Below are positions 18,939-28,010 of a stretch of DNA of 64,000 nucleotides, piece after piece. The notes beneath the pieces are model-generated. The model saw nothing but the letters and a program-made list of their open reading frames with translations. It was not told where the DNA came from and made no database searches. How positions within the stretch are numbered: position 1 is the first letter of the stretch; each line of letters starts with the position of its first letter. A program made the translations under genes and the position numbers. The stretch comes from Mucilaginibacter sp. CSA2-8R (GTDB taxonomy: Bacteria; Bacteroidota; Bacteroidia; Sphingobacteriales; Sphingobacteriaceae). The stretch covers positions 3,844,001 through 3,908,000 of the forward strand of contig NZ_CP152389.1 in the NCBI RefSeq assembly GCF_038806765.1, in the 5' to 3' direction.

Positions 18939-19802
18939 TTATTGATGCTCTTTTTTTTCTTTCAAATATTGCAGCATTTGTTTGGGGCGGTCGGTCTGTA
19001 AAATGGCGGCACCATGTTCTATCAACCATTCCCAACTATCCTTGGTATTGCCTTGCTCAATAGCCAGATCATCCTCGTGCCCGGCATTGAGTGATGCCCA
19101 AAGTGAATTGTACCACAATTTAGCACCGGTACTGGTGATAAACTTATTGTCTTTCAGGATGGCTGAGGTATCCTGCTTAAAATTACATTCAAAAGCGTAA
19201 GGCTTCATGTTCTTTAGATAATCAGTTATCGTTTTTTTGGCATCGGGCTTATCCAGGTTAACAACGGGCATGTAAATGATGCTATCAATGAGGGTAGGGT
19301 ATTTCTCTTTTAGCTGTGCATAGGTAACTTCTGCTTTAAAAATGGCCTGTTTTAGTGTGCCGGTTTCTTTTAACACAGCAAACGCTTCGTGGTAATAAGG
19401 ATAGCTCTTATCGAGGTTAACCATTATTTTTTCGCCTTTGAGTGCCAGCATCACTTCTTTTAGAGTTGGGATATGGTTGCCGGTTACACGGCCCAGTCCA
19501 TTGCGTAAACCAAATTTCAGAATCTCGTTGTAAGTATAATCACCGGGAAGGCCTTTGCCGTTAGTAGTGCGGTCAATGGTTTGATCGTGCATGATGACGA
19601 TGACGCCGTCTTTGGTTTTAGCTAAATCGAGCTCTACAATATCTACGCCCATGGCAGCGGCGTTTTTAAAAGCCCACAGTGAGTTTTCGGGCGCGTTACG
19701 CCAGTCGCCGCGGTGTGCGGCAACCATTATTTTATTTTGCGCGTCAGCAATTAAGGTAAAGGCTTGTAATAAGAGTATGGTTAAAATTATTTTAGTTTTC
19801 AT
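18939..19802 (-). CDS. Secreted glycerophosphodiester phosphodiesterase family protein
   Basis: A 287-residue GDPD-family protein with a signal peptide ending near ADAQ (residue 22). The GDPD signature is clear: VAAHRGDWRNAPENS near residue 27 with the catalytic His, VDIVELDLAKTKDGV with metal-ligand acids near 53, and MHDQTIDRTTNGKG near 71. Enzymes of this family hydrolyse glycerophosphodiesters to glycerol-3-phosphate and an alcohol. It starts 17 bp after the GH92 gene in the susCD operon. That is an unusual partner for mannosidases; it may remove phosphodiester-linked groups from mannose-rich glycans or teichoic-acid-like material. The family call is firm, the substrate is open. Confidence 0.88.
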   Translation of the reverse strand: MKTKIILTILLLQAFTLIADAQNKIMVAAHRGDWRNAPENSLWAFKNAAAMGVDIVELDLAKTKDGVIVIMHDQTIDRTTNGKGLPGDYTYNEILKFGLRNGLGRVTGNHIPTLKEVMLALKGEKIMVNLDKSYPYYHEAFAVLKETGTLKQAIFKAEVTYAQLKEKYPTLIDSIIYMPVVNLDKPDAKKTITDYLKNMKPYAFECNFKQDTSAILKDNKFITSTGAKLWYNSLWASLNAGHEDDLAIEQGNTKDSWEWLIEHGAAILQTDRPKQMLQYLKEKKEHQ

Positions 19803-19819
19803 GAATTAGGGATAAAAAA

Positions 19820-21868
19820 TTATTGCATATCAACCGATGATATCCATTGGTTGGTAAGGCCAAAATTTTGGTTTGGCTTATCAGCGGCTGTAATGATTAA
19901 AGTTCCGCCTTTTATAATCTCCTGGTGAGTAAGCCAGTTGCGGTTAAGCGGCTTACCGTTTAAAGTAACCGACTGTATGTAGCGGCGTTGAGGGGCATAG
20001 TTAACCACCTTAACTATGAAATTTTGCCCGCCGGTTTTAAGCTGTACCTCGTTAAATAGAGGCACACTTAAATAATAAACCGGCCAGCCCGAGCAAGCCG
20101 GAAAAATACCGGTTGCCGCAAAAACGTACCAGGCCGACATGGCACCGGCATCATCATCCATAGTACGGATGTACGTATCGGGCTTGTTCTGGTAAATCAC
20201 ATCTACAAACGGGTCGATGCCACGGCTATTATCATTAAAATAGTACTGTACTACGGTATCAACCGCATATTTTTGCACCAGATACTGCGAGCGCCAGGGT
20301 TGCGACGTAGCGTTAAACATTAACGGCGCTTGTATGTCGGGCTCATTGGCATGGTTATAATAGTCGTTATCGAAAAACTCATTAAGCTGCTTTAAGTACT
20401 CTTCCTCCCCGCCGGCCAGTTCCATCAGTCCTTTATTATCAAAAGGTACCAGCCATCGGTATTGCCAAATGGTTCCCTGGTACATGCCCCGTGCCGAAAC
20501 ACGGTCGACGTCAGGCTTGGTTAAATCCTTAAAATCTTTGTTCCAATATTCTTTGTATTGCAATGCTTGCTGGCGGTATTTAGCGCTTAGTTCGGTTTTG
20601 CCCATAATTTTCATAATCTCCGACAAAGCCCAGATATCGTAACTCGACTCGAGCGCCTTATCAGGATGCGTAAAATCCAAGCGGCCGGCTTCAGCCACCA
20701 ACGAATCGGCGATGCTTTTGAAATCAACCTTAAAGCCTTTTCGGTAAGCATCCAACAATACTACCATAGCATGCTCGGTACGTACGGTGTTGGATGGTTC
20801 GTGTTGAGTGGCGTAGTCTTTTTTGCCATACTTGTACATGCCGGCAATTGAATTCACCATATACTGGTACTTATCCGGGTAAAGCAATGCCAGCAAGGGC
20901 AACTGGGTACGGTAATTATCCCAGATAGCCCATCCATTGTAAACCTGCCCATTAGTGTGCTGCAGGCTGCCATCAGTAGCGCGATAGCTGCCATCTTTTT
21001 CTGACACCAGGTAAGGCGATTGCATAGTGCGGTACAATAGAGAATAAAATAATTTTTCGCGGTTAGCATCACCTTTCACAGTTACATTACTTAGCAGGCT
21101 ATTCCAATTATTGTGTCCGGCATTTTTAATAGCTAACAGATCAGCATCAGTAAGCGCAGCTTTAGCATGTTGCACATCAACGCTTGAAAAGGCGACGTGA
21201 ATCTGCATGTGTGCAGTGTTACCCACGTTAGCCAGCAACTCATGCTCACCCACTGCCTTTAACATTACCGGCCCGCCAAATTTAATAGCGTAGTATACCC
21301 TATAAGTACCTACGTTACAAGTGGTGCGCGAATCTATCCAACCGCTAATGCCATTATTTGCAACCTGATGTTCCTCGGCTACAAATTTATTAGCCAGCGT
21401 ATGACTCAGGTCTATCAAAAAACCTTTGCTGCTGCTTTCGGGAAAGATATAATCTTCTACCCCAGTGTTACCGTTTACGGCAATTGCCACTTTAATATTG
21501 TTTGCAAAAGCTAGCTGGTAAAAGCCGAGACCGGCATTTTCGGTTGCTTTGTTCAACACGCATGCGGCCGCATCATTGCCAATAAAGGGCTTAATTAAAA
21601 TATTACCGCCGCTCCCCTGGCAGCCCACCCCCTCAACACGGTTATGAGTAAAACCTAAAAATATTTTAGCTCTGTGCTCATAGCCCATATGCAGTTTGGG
21701 ATACGTTTGCGGACCAATGCTTAACATACCAAAAGGAGTTGAAGCAGCGGGCGACATCTGACCATGGTCGCCGGACGATCCCAGAAACACGTTAACCTTT
21801 TGGGCATTTTGGGCGGATGCAAAAGCAACAACGAATAACAAAACAGTAGCGGAGAACAGTTTTTTCAT
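19820..21868 (-). CDS. GH92 alpha-mannosidase
   Basis: Exo-alpha-mannosidase of family GH92, about 682 residues. I chose the ATG at 21868 because it begins a proper signal peptide (MKKLFSATVLLFVVAFASAQ); an in-frame TTG nine bases upstream is less likely. Diagnostic stretches are GDHGQMSPAASTPFGMLSIG near residue 35, GFTHNRVEGVGCQGSGG near 70, the GWAIWDNYRTQLPLLALL region, and DDDAGAMSAWYVFAATGIFP near 585, a family hallmark. It follows susD directly, with a hairpin between them that could lower its expression relative to susCD. It differs from the partial GH92 at the left edge, so the two may act on different alpha-mannose linkages. Confidence 0.95.
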   Translation of the reverse strand: MKKLFSATVLLFVVAFASAQNAQKVNVFLGSSGDHGQMSPAASTPFGMLSIGPQTYPKLHMGYEHRAKIFLGFTHNRVEGVGCQGSGGNILIKPFIGNDAAACVLNKATENAGLGFYQLAFANNIKVAIAVNGNTGVEDYIFPESSSKGFLIDLSHTLANKFVAEEHQVANNGISGWIDSRTTCNVGTYRVYYAIKFGGPVMLKAVGEHELLANVGNTAHMQIHVAFSSVDVQHAKAALTDADLLAIKNAGHNNWNSLLSNVTVKGDANREKLFYSLLYRTMQSPYLVSEKDGSYRATDGSLQHTNGQVYNGWAIWDNYRTQLPLLALLYPDKYQYMVNSIAGMYKYGKKDYATQHEPSNTVRTEHAMVVLLDAYRKGFKVDFKSIADSLVAEAGRLDFTHPDKALESSYDIWALSEIMKIMGKTELSAKYRQQALQYKEYWNKDFKDLTKPDVDRVSARGMYQGTIWQYRWLVPFDNKGLMELAGGEEEYLKQLNEFFDNDYYNHANEPDIQAPLMFNATSQPWRSQYLVQKYAVDTVVQYYFNDNSRGIDPFVDVIYQNKPDTYIRTMDDDAGAMSAWYVFAATGIFPACSGWPVYYLSVPLFNEVQLKTGGQNFIVKVVNYAPQRRYIQSVTLNGKPLNRNWLTHQEIIKGGTLIITAADKPNQNFGLTNQWISSVDMQ

Positions 21869-21883
21869 GCAGGGCAAAGAAAG

Positions 21884-21911
21884 AAAAAAGGAGGAAAGTA
21901 TTTCCCTCCTT
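21884..21911 (-). terminator. Hairpin between susD and GH92 (possible attenuator)
   Basis: On the minus strand AAGGAGGGAAA and TTTCCTCCTT pair around a 3-nt loop (one bulged G) and are followed by TTTTC. It lies 20 bp past the susD stop and upstream of the GH92 start, so partial termination here would give more SusCD than enzyme. Confidence 0.55.
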
Positions 21912-21930
21912 AAGCATAACTATAAGGTTA

Positions 21931-23466
21931 TTAATAACCCGAATTTTGATACATCCTTGTCGGGTCGAGCTTATACTCATCGAAAGGGATAGGATAATAA
22001 CGATCTTTAGTGCTAAAGTTGGCTAACCTGGCAATACCAAAATCGGCCTGGCTTTTACTTTTAAAATAGGCCACCAACTCGTCGGTACTAAAGGTACGCA
22101 GCAAATCAAACCAGCGGTGATGCTCAAAAGCCAGTTCAACGCGGCGCTCGTGTAAAATAGCTAAACGCAATGTCGGATATTTACTGCTGTAAGCTGATGT
22201 AGCCGAAACTGCCGAGTATAAAGGCACTCCTGCCCGGGCACGCACCATATCCAAATACTGTATGGCACCGGCGGCGTCGCCTAAGTAATTGCTTACCTCG
22301 GCCAGCATTAAAATTACATCGGCGTAGCGAATCAGTATCCAGTCGTTGCCACCGTAACCTAAGTTTGACGCTGCCGGACTGGTATCTCTGAACTTGGTAA
22401 TAAAATAATCTTTGACCGACGAGGCACTGGCAAATTTTACCGAAAACGCCATCCGTGGGTCGCCATTCTCGTAATCTTTAATTAAATCGGGCGTTACGTT
22501 GCCACCAACGCCAGTAGTAGTTTTAAGCGAGTTGATGGTTTCGCCTGTAGGCTGATTGTTGGCCGCGATAGATGAGCTGTAGTTAGGGTCGCCCTGTTTG
22601 TTTACAATCTGCCAGATGAGTTCAGGACAGGTTGATTTTTTATTCACATCAAACACATCAGTGTATGGAACAGTGCTTAACGCCCCAAACGTACGCATGT
22701 TGTAGGCTGCCAGCAAATAAGTTTTGGCATCATTCAGGTTGCTTTGGCGGTTGGTTTGGTCTTGCGTGGTGGCCATGGTTAAGTAAACCTGGCCCAGTGT
22801 TGCATTGATGGCTGCTTTTGATGTACGCCCGATGCCCGCTCCGGTTTGCAAATTAGGCAGATTGCTGTTTAAGGCATCTTTTAGGTCAGCTACAATCTGC
22901 GCATAAACGGTAGCCTGCTTTTCGCGAAAGGTGTTTGCAGCCACTTCTTCGGGGGTAATTAGCTGTTTGGTTACCAGCGGCACATCGCCCCACATACGTA
23001 CCATATGAAAGTAGGTAACCGCACGTAAAAACTTGGCCTCAGCAATATATTGCTGTTTAACTGCCGGATCGGTAAAAGAGACTTGGTCGATATTAGACAA
23101 AACCACGTTTGCACGGCTAATGGTGGTGTACATAGACACCCAGTGGCTTTTTAAATATGTATTACTTGGCAGGATAGAAAAATCGCCGAATTGAAATGGC
23201 TCACCGGCATTACTCTGGTTATCATTTCGGCCGGTATCATCCGAGCGCTCGTCTGTCCATAAGCCGCTGTTTTCGCCAATATTATTGCTGCTGCGCAAGG
23301 ATTGATAAATGCCATTTACCGCACTTGAAATATCATCAGGCGTACGAAAGCTGGTAGCCAGCTCAATGGCGTTGGGATCTTTTTGTTCTAAAAACTCTTT
23401 TTTGCACGAAGCCGAAAAAACGATCAGGCCGGCAGCAAAGGCAGTAGTTATAAATATTTTCTTCAT
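21931..23466 (-). CDS. susD: SusD/RagB-family glycan-binding lipoprotein
   Basis: Outer-membrane surface lipoprotein that captures glycan at the cell surface and closes over its SusC partner. The leader ends in a lipobox with Cys21 (FSASCKK), followed by the usual opening FLEQKDPNA. The RagB/SusD helical core is present, with LRAVTYFHMVRMWGDVPLV near residue 145. ILIRYADVILMLAEV near 395 and ERRVELAFEHHRWFDLLR near 460 form the conserved C-terminal segment. The gene lies 11 bp downstream of susC in the expected order. Length (511) is typical. The glycan it binds is probably the N-glycan or mannan handled by the nearby GH92, GH125, GH20 and GH29 enzymes; this is inferred from context. Confidence 0.95.
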   Translation of the reverse strand: MKKIFITTAFAAGLIVFSASCKKEFLEQKDPNAIELATSFRTPDDISSAVNGIYQSLRSSNNIGENSGLWTDERSDDTGRNDNQSNAGEPFQFGDFSILPSNTYLKSHWVSMYTTISRANVVLSNIDQVSFTDPAVKQQYIAEAKFLRAVTYFHMVRMWGDVPLVTKQLITPEEVAANTFREKQATVYAQIVADLKDALNSNLPNLQTGAGIGRTSKAAINATLGQVYLTMATTQDQTNRQSNLNDAKTYLLAAYNMRTFGALSTVPYTDVFDVNKKSTCPELIWQIVNKQGDPNYSSSIAANNQPTGETINSLKTTTGVGGNVTPDLIKDYENGDPRMAFSVKFASASSVKDYFITKFRDTSPAASNLGYGGNDWILIRYADVILMLAEVSNYLGDAAGAIQYLDMVRARAGVPLYSAVSATSAYSSKYPTLRLAILHERRVELAFEHHRWFDLLRTFSTDELVAYFKSKSQADFGIARLANFSTKDRYYPIPFDEYKLDPTRMYQNSGY

Positions 23467-23477
23467 TTCAATATGTC

Positions 23478-26400
23478 TTAAAATGCCACTCTTAAACCTA
23501 AGTTGTATGAACGTACCAATGGGTAAACGCCATAATCTACACCGGGTGCCAGGTTGGGCGGCTGCGTGCTGTTTGATGAGCCGCTGGTGTAATTGTAATC
23601 TACTTCGGGGTTGTAACCTTTGTATTTGGTGATGGTAAACGCATTAACCACACTGGCATAAAGGCGCGCGCTCGAGATGCCCAATTTGCCATTTAACAAT
23701 TTAGGCAAGGTGTAACCCAGCGTGATGTTGTTACAGCGCAAAAACGAACCATCCTGCAGGTAAAAGTTAGACAAGCGGGTACTGTTGCTTTGCGTACCCG
23801 CACGCGATGCACGGTAAACAGTACCATTGCCCGATTGTGCAGCATTGCGGTAACGGTTAACCACATCAGCATAGTTATTGCCCGAGCCCTCCATATTGTA
23901 CAGGTAGTAATCCTGACCATCGAGCACGCTGTTACCTTTCGAGCCGTTAAACGAGGCATTCAGGTCGAACTTTTTGTAAGTGGTAGTGATGGCAAAACCG
24001 TAGGTAAAATCAGGGTAAGGGTTACCAATCACCGTTTTATCGGCATCGTTTACGATACCATCTTTGTTGGTATCTTCAAAATACATATCGCCTACCCGTA
24101 ATGGGTTAGATTGCGAGGCCGATGGTGCCACTTTACCCAACGTTTCGGGCGTAACAATACCGGCTACTTTAAAGCCATAAAACATGCCTACCGGCTGGCC
24201 CTGTTGGGTAATATTGGTAAGGTATGAGCGCTCTGCACCGTTAATGATAATGGTGTTATTACCGCTTAACCTGGTTACCATGTTGCGGTTAATAGATATG
24301 TTACCGCTTAAATTTAATGTAAAATCTTTAGAGCTAACTGCGCGTCCGTCTAACTGGAAATCGAAACCGCGGTTTCTGATTTGTGAGTTACGCAAGTTGG
24401 TTAAAATGGTAGTACTGCCAGAAATAGCCGAGATTGGCTGATTATATAGTAAATCGGTTGAATAGCTTAAGTAATAGTTGGCAATGACAGATAAGCGGCC
24501 TTTAAACAATCCAATATCAGTACCAAAATTATACTGTGAAGTTGTTTCCCAGCTTAATTTAGAATCGGCTATACCATTAGGATAAGTAGCGGTAGCTACA
24601 CTGCTTGAGCTGCCAAACACTACACCGGTTGGGCTGGCCAAGGTTTGATAATAACCATAGTTACCAATGTTGTAGTTACCACTTACGCCCCAGCTGGCAC
24701 GTAACTTAACCGTTGATTGGTCGCCCAGGAAATCATGATAAAATGGTTCTTGCGAAATATTCCAGCCGGCAGATACAGAAGGGAAGTAACCATATTTATT
24801 TTCGGGGCCGAAACGTGATGAACCATCAGCACGGAACGAACCGGATAAGAAATATTTACCTGCATAATCATAACTCAAACGGCCGAAGTATGACAGCAGC
24901 GTAAAGTTTGATTTACCTGTTGGGCCGCCGTTAAGCGTAAAAAATGACGGGTCGGCACCTTTGCCGGTAATTTCGGGCACGTTATCATTCAAAAACCCTT
25001 TTGCAGTTACGCTAATGGCATCGCGCATATTTTTTTGAACGGTGTAACCACCCAAAGCATTTAAATGGTGCTGCTTAGACTGTTTGTTGTAATTTAAAGT
25101 AAACTCGGCCAGCTGGTCATTTACCGTAGTATTTTGTGCCGTTGCCGTTGCCGCAGCAATAGCCTGAGCCGAGCCCGGAGGGTTAGCGCCGCTACTCAGG
25201 TTGGTGGGCAGGTAATAGTCGTATTTTTCGTTATAGGTATTGGTACCTAGGTTAGCTTTAAACATCAGGTCGTCCAGTATTTTGTAGCTGGCAGCAACGT
25301 TGATGTTGGTACGGTAGCCTTTGCGGTTAATTTTGGTACGCGTAGCCAAAGCCACCGGGTTTTCAATGCTTTGATAACCAAATGCTGCTGACTGGGCTGC
25401 TGCTGCGTTGGTAGCTAATGAACCATCCGGATTATAAGCCGGGAAGAAAGGCATGTAGATTAAGGCACCTAATATAGGCCCGTGGTCAAAGCGGCCTTCC
25501 TGAATTTCGCGGTTGTAGTTTTGAGTGTAAGCCACGTTAGCATCCACATGCAGGCGTTTGCTGACATCTGAAGAAATGTTTGAACGGAAGTTATAACGCT
25601 CCTGTCCCGAAGAAACAATGATACCCTGCTGGTTTTGATAAGCACCGCTTACATAGTAACGGGTATTGTTATTATTGCCCGAAAATGACAGCGTATGTTT
25701 CTGGAAAAACGCATGCTGATACAATTCATCCTGCCAGTCGGTGTTTACCGTTTGCGGGATTAATGCTTGTGAGGAAAAATTATAAAGATAAGTTGGGATT
25801 TGAACGCTGCCTGCATTACCTACGTTGGCTACACGGGTGGCGTTGTTATCTGAGTACATAGCATCATTCCAAACTTTTCCGGCATTTTGCCATAAATCGT
25901 GGTAAGCATTGTTACGGCCATCAATAACCAGTTGGGCAAAATCAATTGAGTTTAACAATTTTACTTTGTGTGCCAATTGGTCGCTTCCCATCTGCACGTT
26001 ATACTCAAATTTTCCTTTGCCATCTTTACCATGCTTGGTAGTAATTAAAATAACACCACCTGAGGCCCGCGAACCATAAATAGCTGCCGATGCCGCATCT
26101 TTTAGTATATCAACCGATTCAATATCATCGGGATTAATGTAAACATCATTATTGGCAGGATAACCATCTATAACATAGAGGGGATCTGAACTGGCATTGA
26201 AAGAGCCGACACCACGAACCCTTATTTTGGTGCTTTGGTAAGGCGCTCCGGTTGTTTGCGAAACCTGTACACCGGCAACTTTACCCACTAATGCCTGGCC
26301 CAAAGTAGGCGCCGCCAAATTAAGCTCGCTTGCCTTAACGCTGGATACTGCACCGGTAACATCGCTTTTACGCAAAGTTTGGTAACCAATGGCTACCACT

Positions 26401-26774
26401 TCGTTCAGTTTATTGTACTGTAGTTTAAGTTTAACGTTAACGGGACTATCGCCTACGGTAACTTCTTGGCTTAAGTAACCTATAAAGGTAAATACCAATA
26501 CGGTACCTTTATTTACATTAAGCGTGTACCGGCCTTCGGCATTTGTGGTTGTGCCGGTAGTAGAATTTTTAACGTGTACTGATGCACCGGCAATGGGCTG
26601 GTTATCCTCATCAGTTACCATACCGGTAACCGGTGGTAAAACGTTTGAGCTTGATTTTGCGAAAGAAGCTGCGGGAATTGAAAATGACAAAACGAACAGC
26701 ATCAAAAAACAAATGCCATTCAAAGTCAGTTTTAAAAGAGCAGGAATAATCTTTTTATTCATACTTTTAAACAT
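23478..26774 (-). CDS. susC: SusC/RagA TonB-linked outer-membrane transporter
   Basis: TonB-dependent outer-membrane importer for oligosaccharides. I chose ATG 26774; the ATG at 26762 (MNKKIIPALLK) also starts a good signal peptide, while the TTG at 26807 is unlikely. After the leader comes a carboxypeptidase-regulatory-like domain (about 45-125; GMVTDEDNQPIAGASVHVKN). The plug domain includes GVGSFNASSDPLYVIDGYPA and the conserved IESVDILKDAASAAIYGSRA. A beta-barrel of about 850 residues completes the protein. There is no N-terminal STN signalling domain, so it should not act through an anti-sigma factor. It leads susD, GH92 and GDPD on one transcript. A palindrome lies about 225 bp upstream. 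Confidence 0.95.
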   Translation of the reverse strand: MFKSMNKKIIPALLKLTLNGICFLMLFVLSFSIPAASFAKSSSNVLPPVTGMVTDEDNQPIAGASVHVKNSTTGTTTNAEGRYTLNVNKGTVLVFTFIGYLSQEVTVGDSPVNVKLKLQYNKLNEVVAIGYQTLRKSDVTGAVSSVKASELNLAAPTLGQALVGKVAGVQVSQTTGAPYQSTKIRVRGVGSFNASSDPLYVIDGYPANNDVYINPDDIESVDILKDAASAAIYGSRASGGVILITTKHGKDGKGKFEYNVQMGSDQLAHKVKLLNSIDFAQLVIDGRNNAYHDLWQNAGKVWNDAMYSDNNATRVANVGNAGSVQIPTYLYNFSSQALIPQTVNTDWQDELYQHAFFQKHTLSFSGNNNNTRYYVSGAYQNQQGIIVSSGQERYNFRSNISSDVSKRLHVDANVAYTQNYNREIQEGRFDHGPILGALIYMPFFPAYNPDGSLATNAAAAQSAAFGYQSIENPVALATRTKINRKGYRTNINVAASYKILDDLMFKANLGTNTYNEKYDYYLPTNLSSGANPPGSAQAIAAATATAQNTTVNDQLAEFTLNYNKQSKQHHLNALGGYTVQKNMRDAISVTAKGFLNDNVPEITGKGADPSFFTLNGGPTGKSNFTLLSYFGRLSYDYAGKYFLSGSFRADGSSRFGPENKYGYFPSVSAGWNISQEPFYHDFLGDQSTVKLRASWGVSGNYNIGNYGYYQTLASPTGVVFGSSSSVATATYPNGIADSKLSWETTSQYNFGTDIGLFKGRLSVIANYYLSYSTDLLYNQPISAISGSTTILTNLRNSQIRNRGFDFQLDGRAVSSKDFTLNLSGNISINRNMVTRLSGNNTIIINGAERSYLTNITQQGQPVGMFYGFKVAGIVTPETLGKVAPSASQSNPLRVGDMYFEDTNKDGIVNDADKTVIGNPYPDFTYGFAITTTYKKFDLNASFNGSKGNSVLDGQDYYLYNMEGSGNNYADVVNRYRNAAQSGNGTVYRASRAGTQSNSTRLSNFYLQDGSFLRCNNITLGYTLPKLLNGKLGISSARLYASVVNAFTITKYKGYNPEVDYNYTSGSSNSTQPPNLAPGVDYGVYPLVRSYNLGLRVAF

Positions 26775-26998
26775 GGTTGGTAAGATTAAATTAATTTGAT
26801 TGGTCAACCAGGCACATTAACCGGACGATTGTTGGCGCACTCACCGGTTTTTGTGTTTTATGGGGTTGTGATTGTTAATACGGAGTGGAGTGTCAGCGTT
26901 TTACATAGGCAAGTATATAAGGAAAGCGTTAAGAGCTGGATAAAATGGATAACTTGAGCAGCTATCATTGACGAAATAAAAACAACGAGTGTATTTGT

Positions 26999-27013
26999 TT
27001 GCCATATTGGCAA
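26999..27013. promoter_or_regulatory. Candidate operator upstream of susC
   Basis: TTGCCA and TGGCAA form a 6-bp inverted repeat around TAT, with partial symmetry continuing outward (TTTGT and ACAAA). On the minus strand a TAGCTTTG box overlaps its left side and matches the Bacteroidota -7 element, but a well-placed -33 TTTG is missing. The 332-bp gap 26775-27106 otherwise holds no gene. Confidence 0.4.
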
Positions 27014-27106
27014 CAAAGCTACCGGCAGCATCTTAAGTTAATTATGCAATAAGATTAACTTTGTGTTAACAAATATTAAGAAGAAATAAAACAGAATCAA
27101 GAAACG

Positions 27107-27985
27107 CTACCACTGAACATTGAGGTAGTTAACGTTATTTTTGCGGGACGATGTTACCGCGATGCCCTTTGTTTTATTAATGAAGGCAAAACCTTCCAGT
27201 TCATCAGCCCGCTGGTTGAGGTCAATCTGTTTAATCACCCTCATTTGTCCGGCTTTAATTGATGCCTCAAAATCTACATAAGTAAAACGCCATCTGCGGC
27301 CCTCCACCTGATTTTGGATAAGTACCAGCATTTTTTCTTTAGGCAGCCAGTGCAGGTTTTGTACCCAAGGGGTACAGGTAAACTTTTTAAAAAGCACACC
27401 CGGCTCTGAGGTTTTACTGCAGTTAGCCAGCTTTTCGGGGTCATACAACCGCACCTCGTTACCATGGTCGCCATAGTCGGCCGTGGCTACATACCAGCGA
27501 TTGTTGTATTTAACATATTCAGGCCGGGTACCCTGTATACAGGCATCATCATCAATGGTTTTCAACAAATTACCATCAAGCGTGCCGGTTTTCAGTAAGC
27601 CTTTCCAGTTCACATAATAGATCGTTGTTTTCCATCGGGTGCCTTCAGGGTTTAATTTTACCGAATTACCTATAAATACCCGGTCGCTACCGTTATAAGC
27701 AATACCAGTAGGATGGCTAATCACATCCTGGCCCTTTTCAGTAAGTTTATATTCTTTCTCCAAATAGCGCAGACTATCGCCCTGCATTCGGTATTCGCGA
27801 ATCATACCGACCTCACGGTCGCCGTATAAAAATACTCGTCCGTTTTGATTAGATATACCCTGGCAGGCGCCTAACGAGTCAACCGTTGTTTCACGGTCTA
27901 TTTTTATATCAACTTCTCTGTTTAAAAATGCTGTAGCAGATGCAGCAATTAAAGCAAAGCATGAAATGAGGGTAATCTTTTTCAT
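27107..27985 (-). CDS. Secreted protein of unknown function, possibly beta-propeller
   Basis: A 292-residue protein with an N-terminal hydrophobic leader (residues 1-20) and no recognised family signature. Repeated short beta-rich blocks such as GRVFLYGDREVGM, HPTGIAYNGSDRVFIGN and EGFAFINKTKGIAVTSSR are spaced as in beta-propeller folds, so a propeller is a reasonable guess. Two central cysteines are present. It lies 25 bp after the DUF218-domain gene and on the same strand, suggesting co-transcription, and it precedes susC by about 330 bp. No enzymatic role can be assigned. Confidence 0.75.
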   Translation of the reverse strand: MKKITLISCFALIAASATAFLNREVDIKIDRETTVDSLGACQGISNQNGRVFLYGDREVGMIREYRMQGDSLRYLEKEYKLTEKGQDVISHPTGIAYNGSDRVFIGNSVKLNPEGTRWKTTIYYVNWKGLLKTGTLDGNLLKTIDDDACIQGTRPEYVKYNNRWYVATADYGDHGNEVRLYDPEKLANCSKTSEPGVLFKKFTCTPWVQNLHWLPKEKMLVLIQNQVEGRRWRFTYVDFEASIKAGQMRVIKQIDLNQRADELEGFAFINKTKGIAVTSSRKNNVNYLNVQW

Positions 27986-28010
27986 CAGGATTATTTTCTA
28001 TTTACAGCGA

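Noticed and set aside
23693-24101. Open frames opposite to and alongside susC and other long genes
   Set aside because: They lie in other frames of clearly coding, conserved genes, have biased composition and no recognisable domains.
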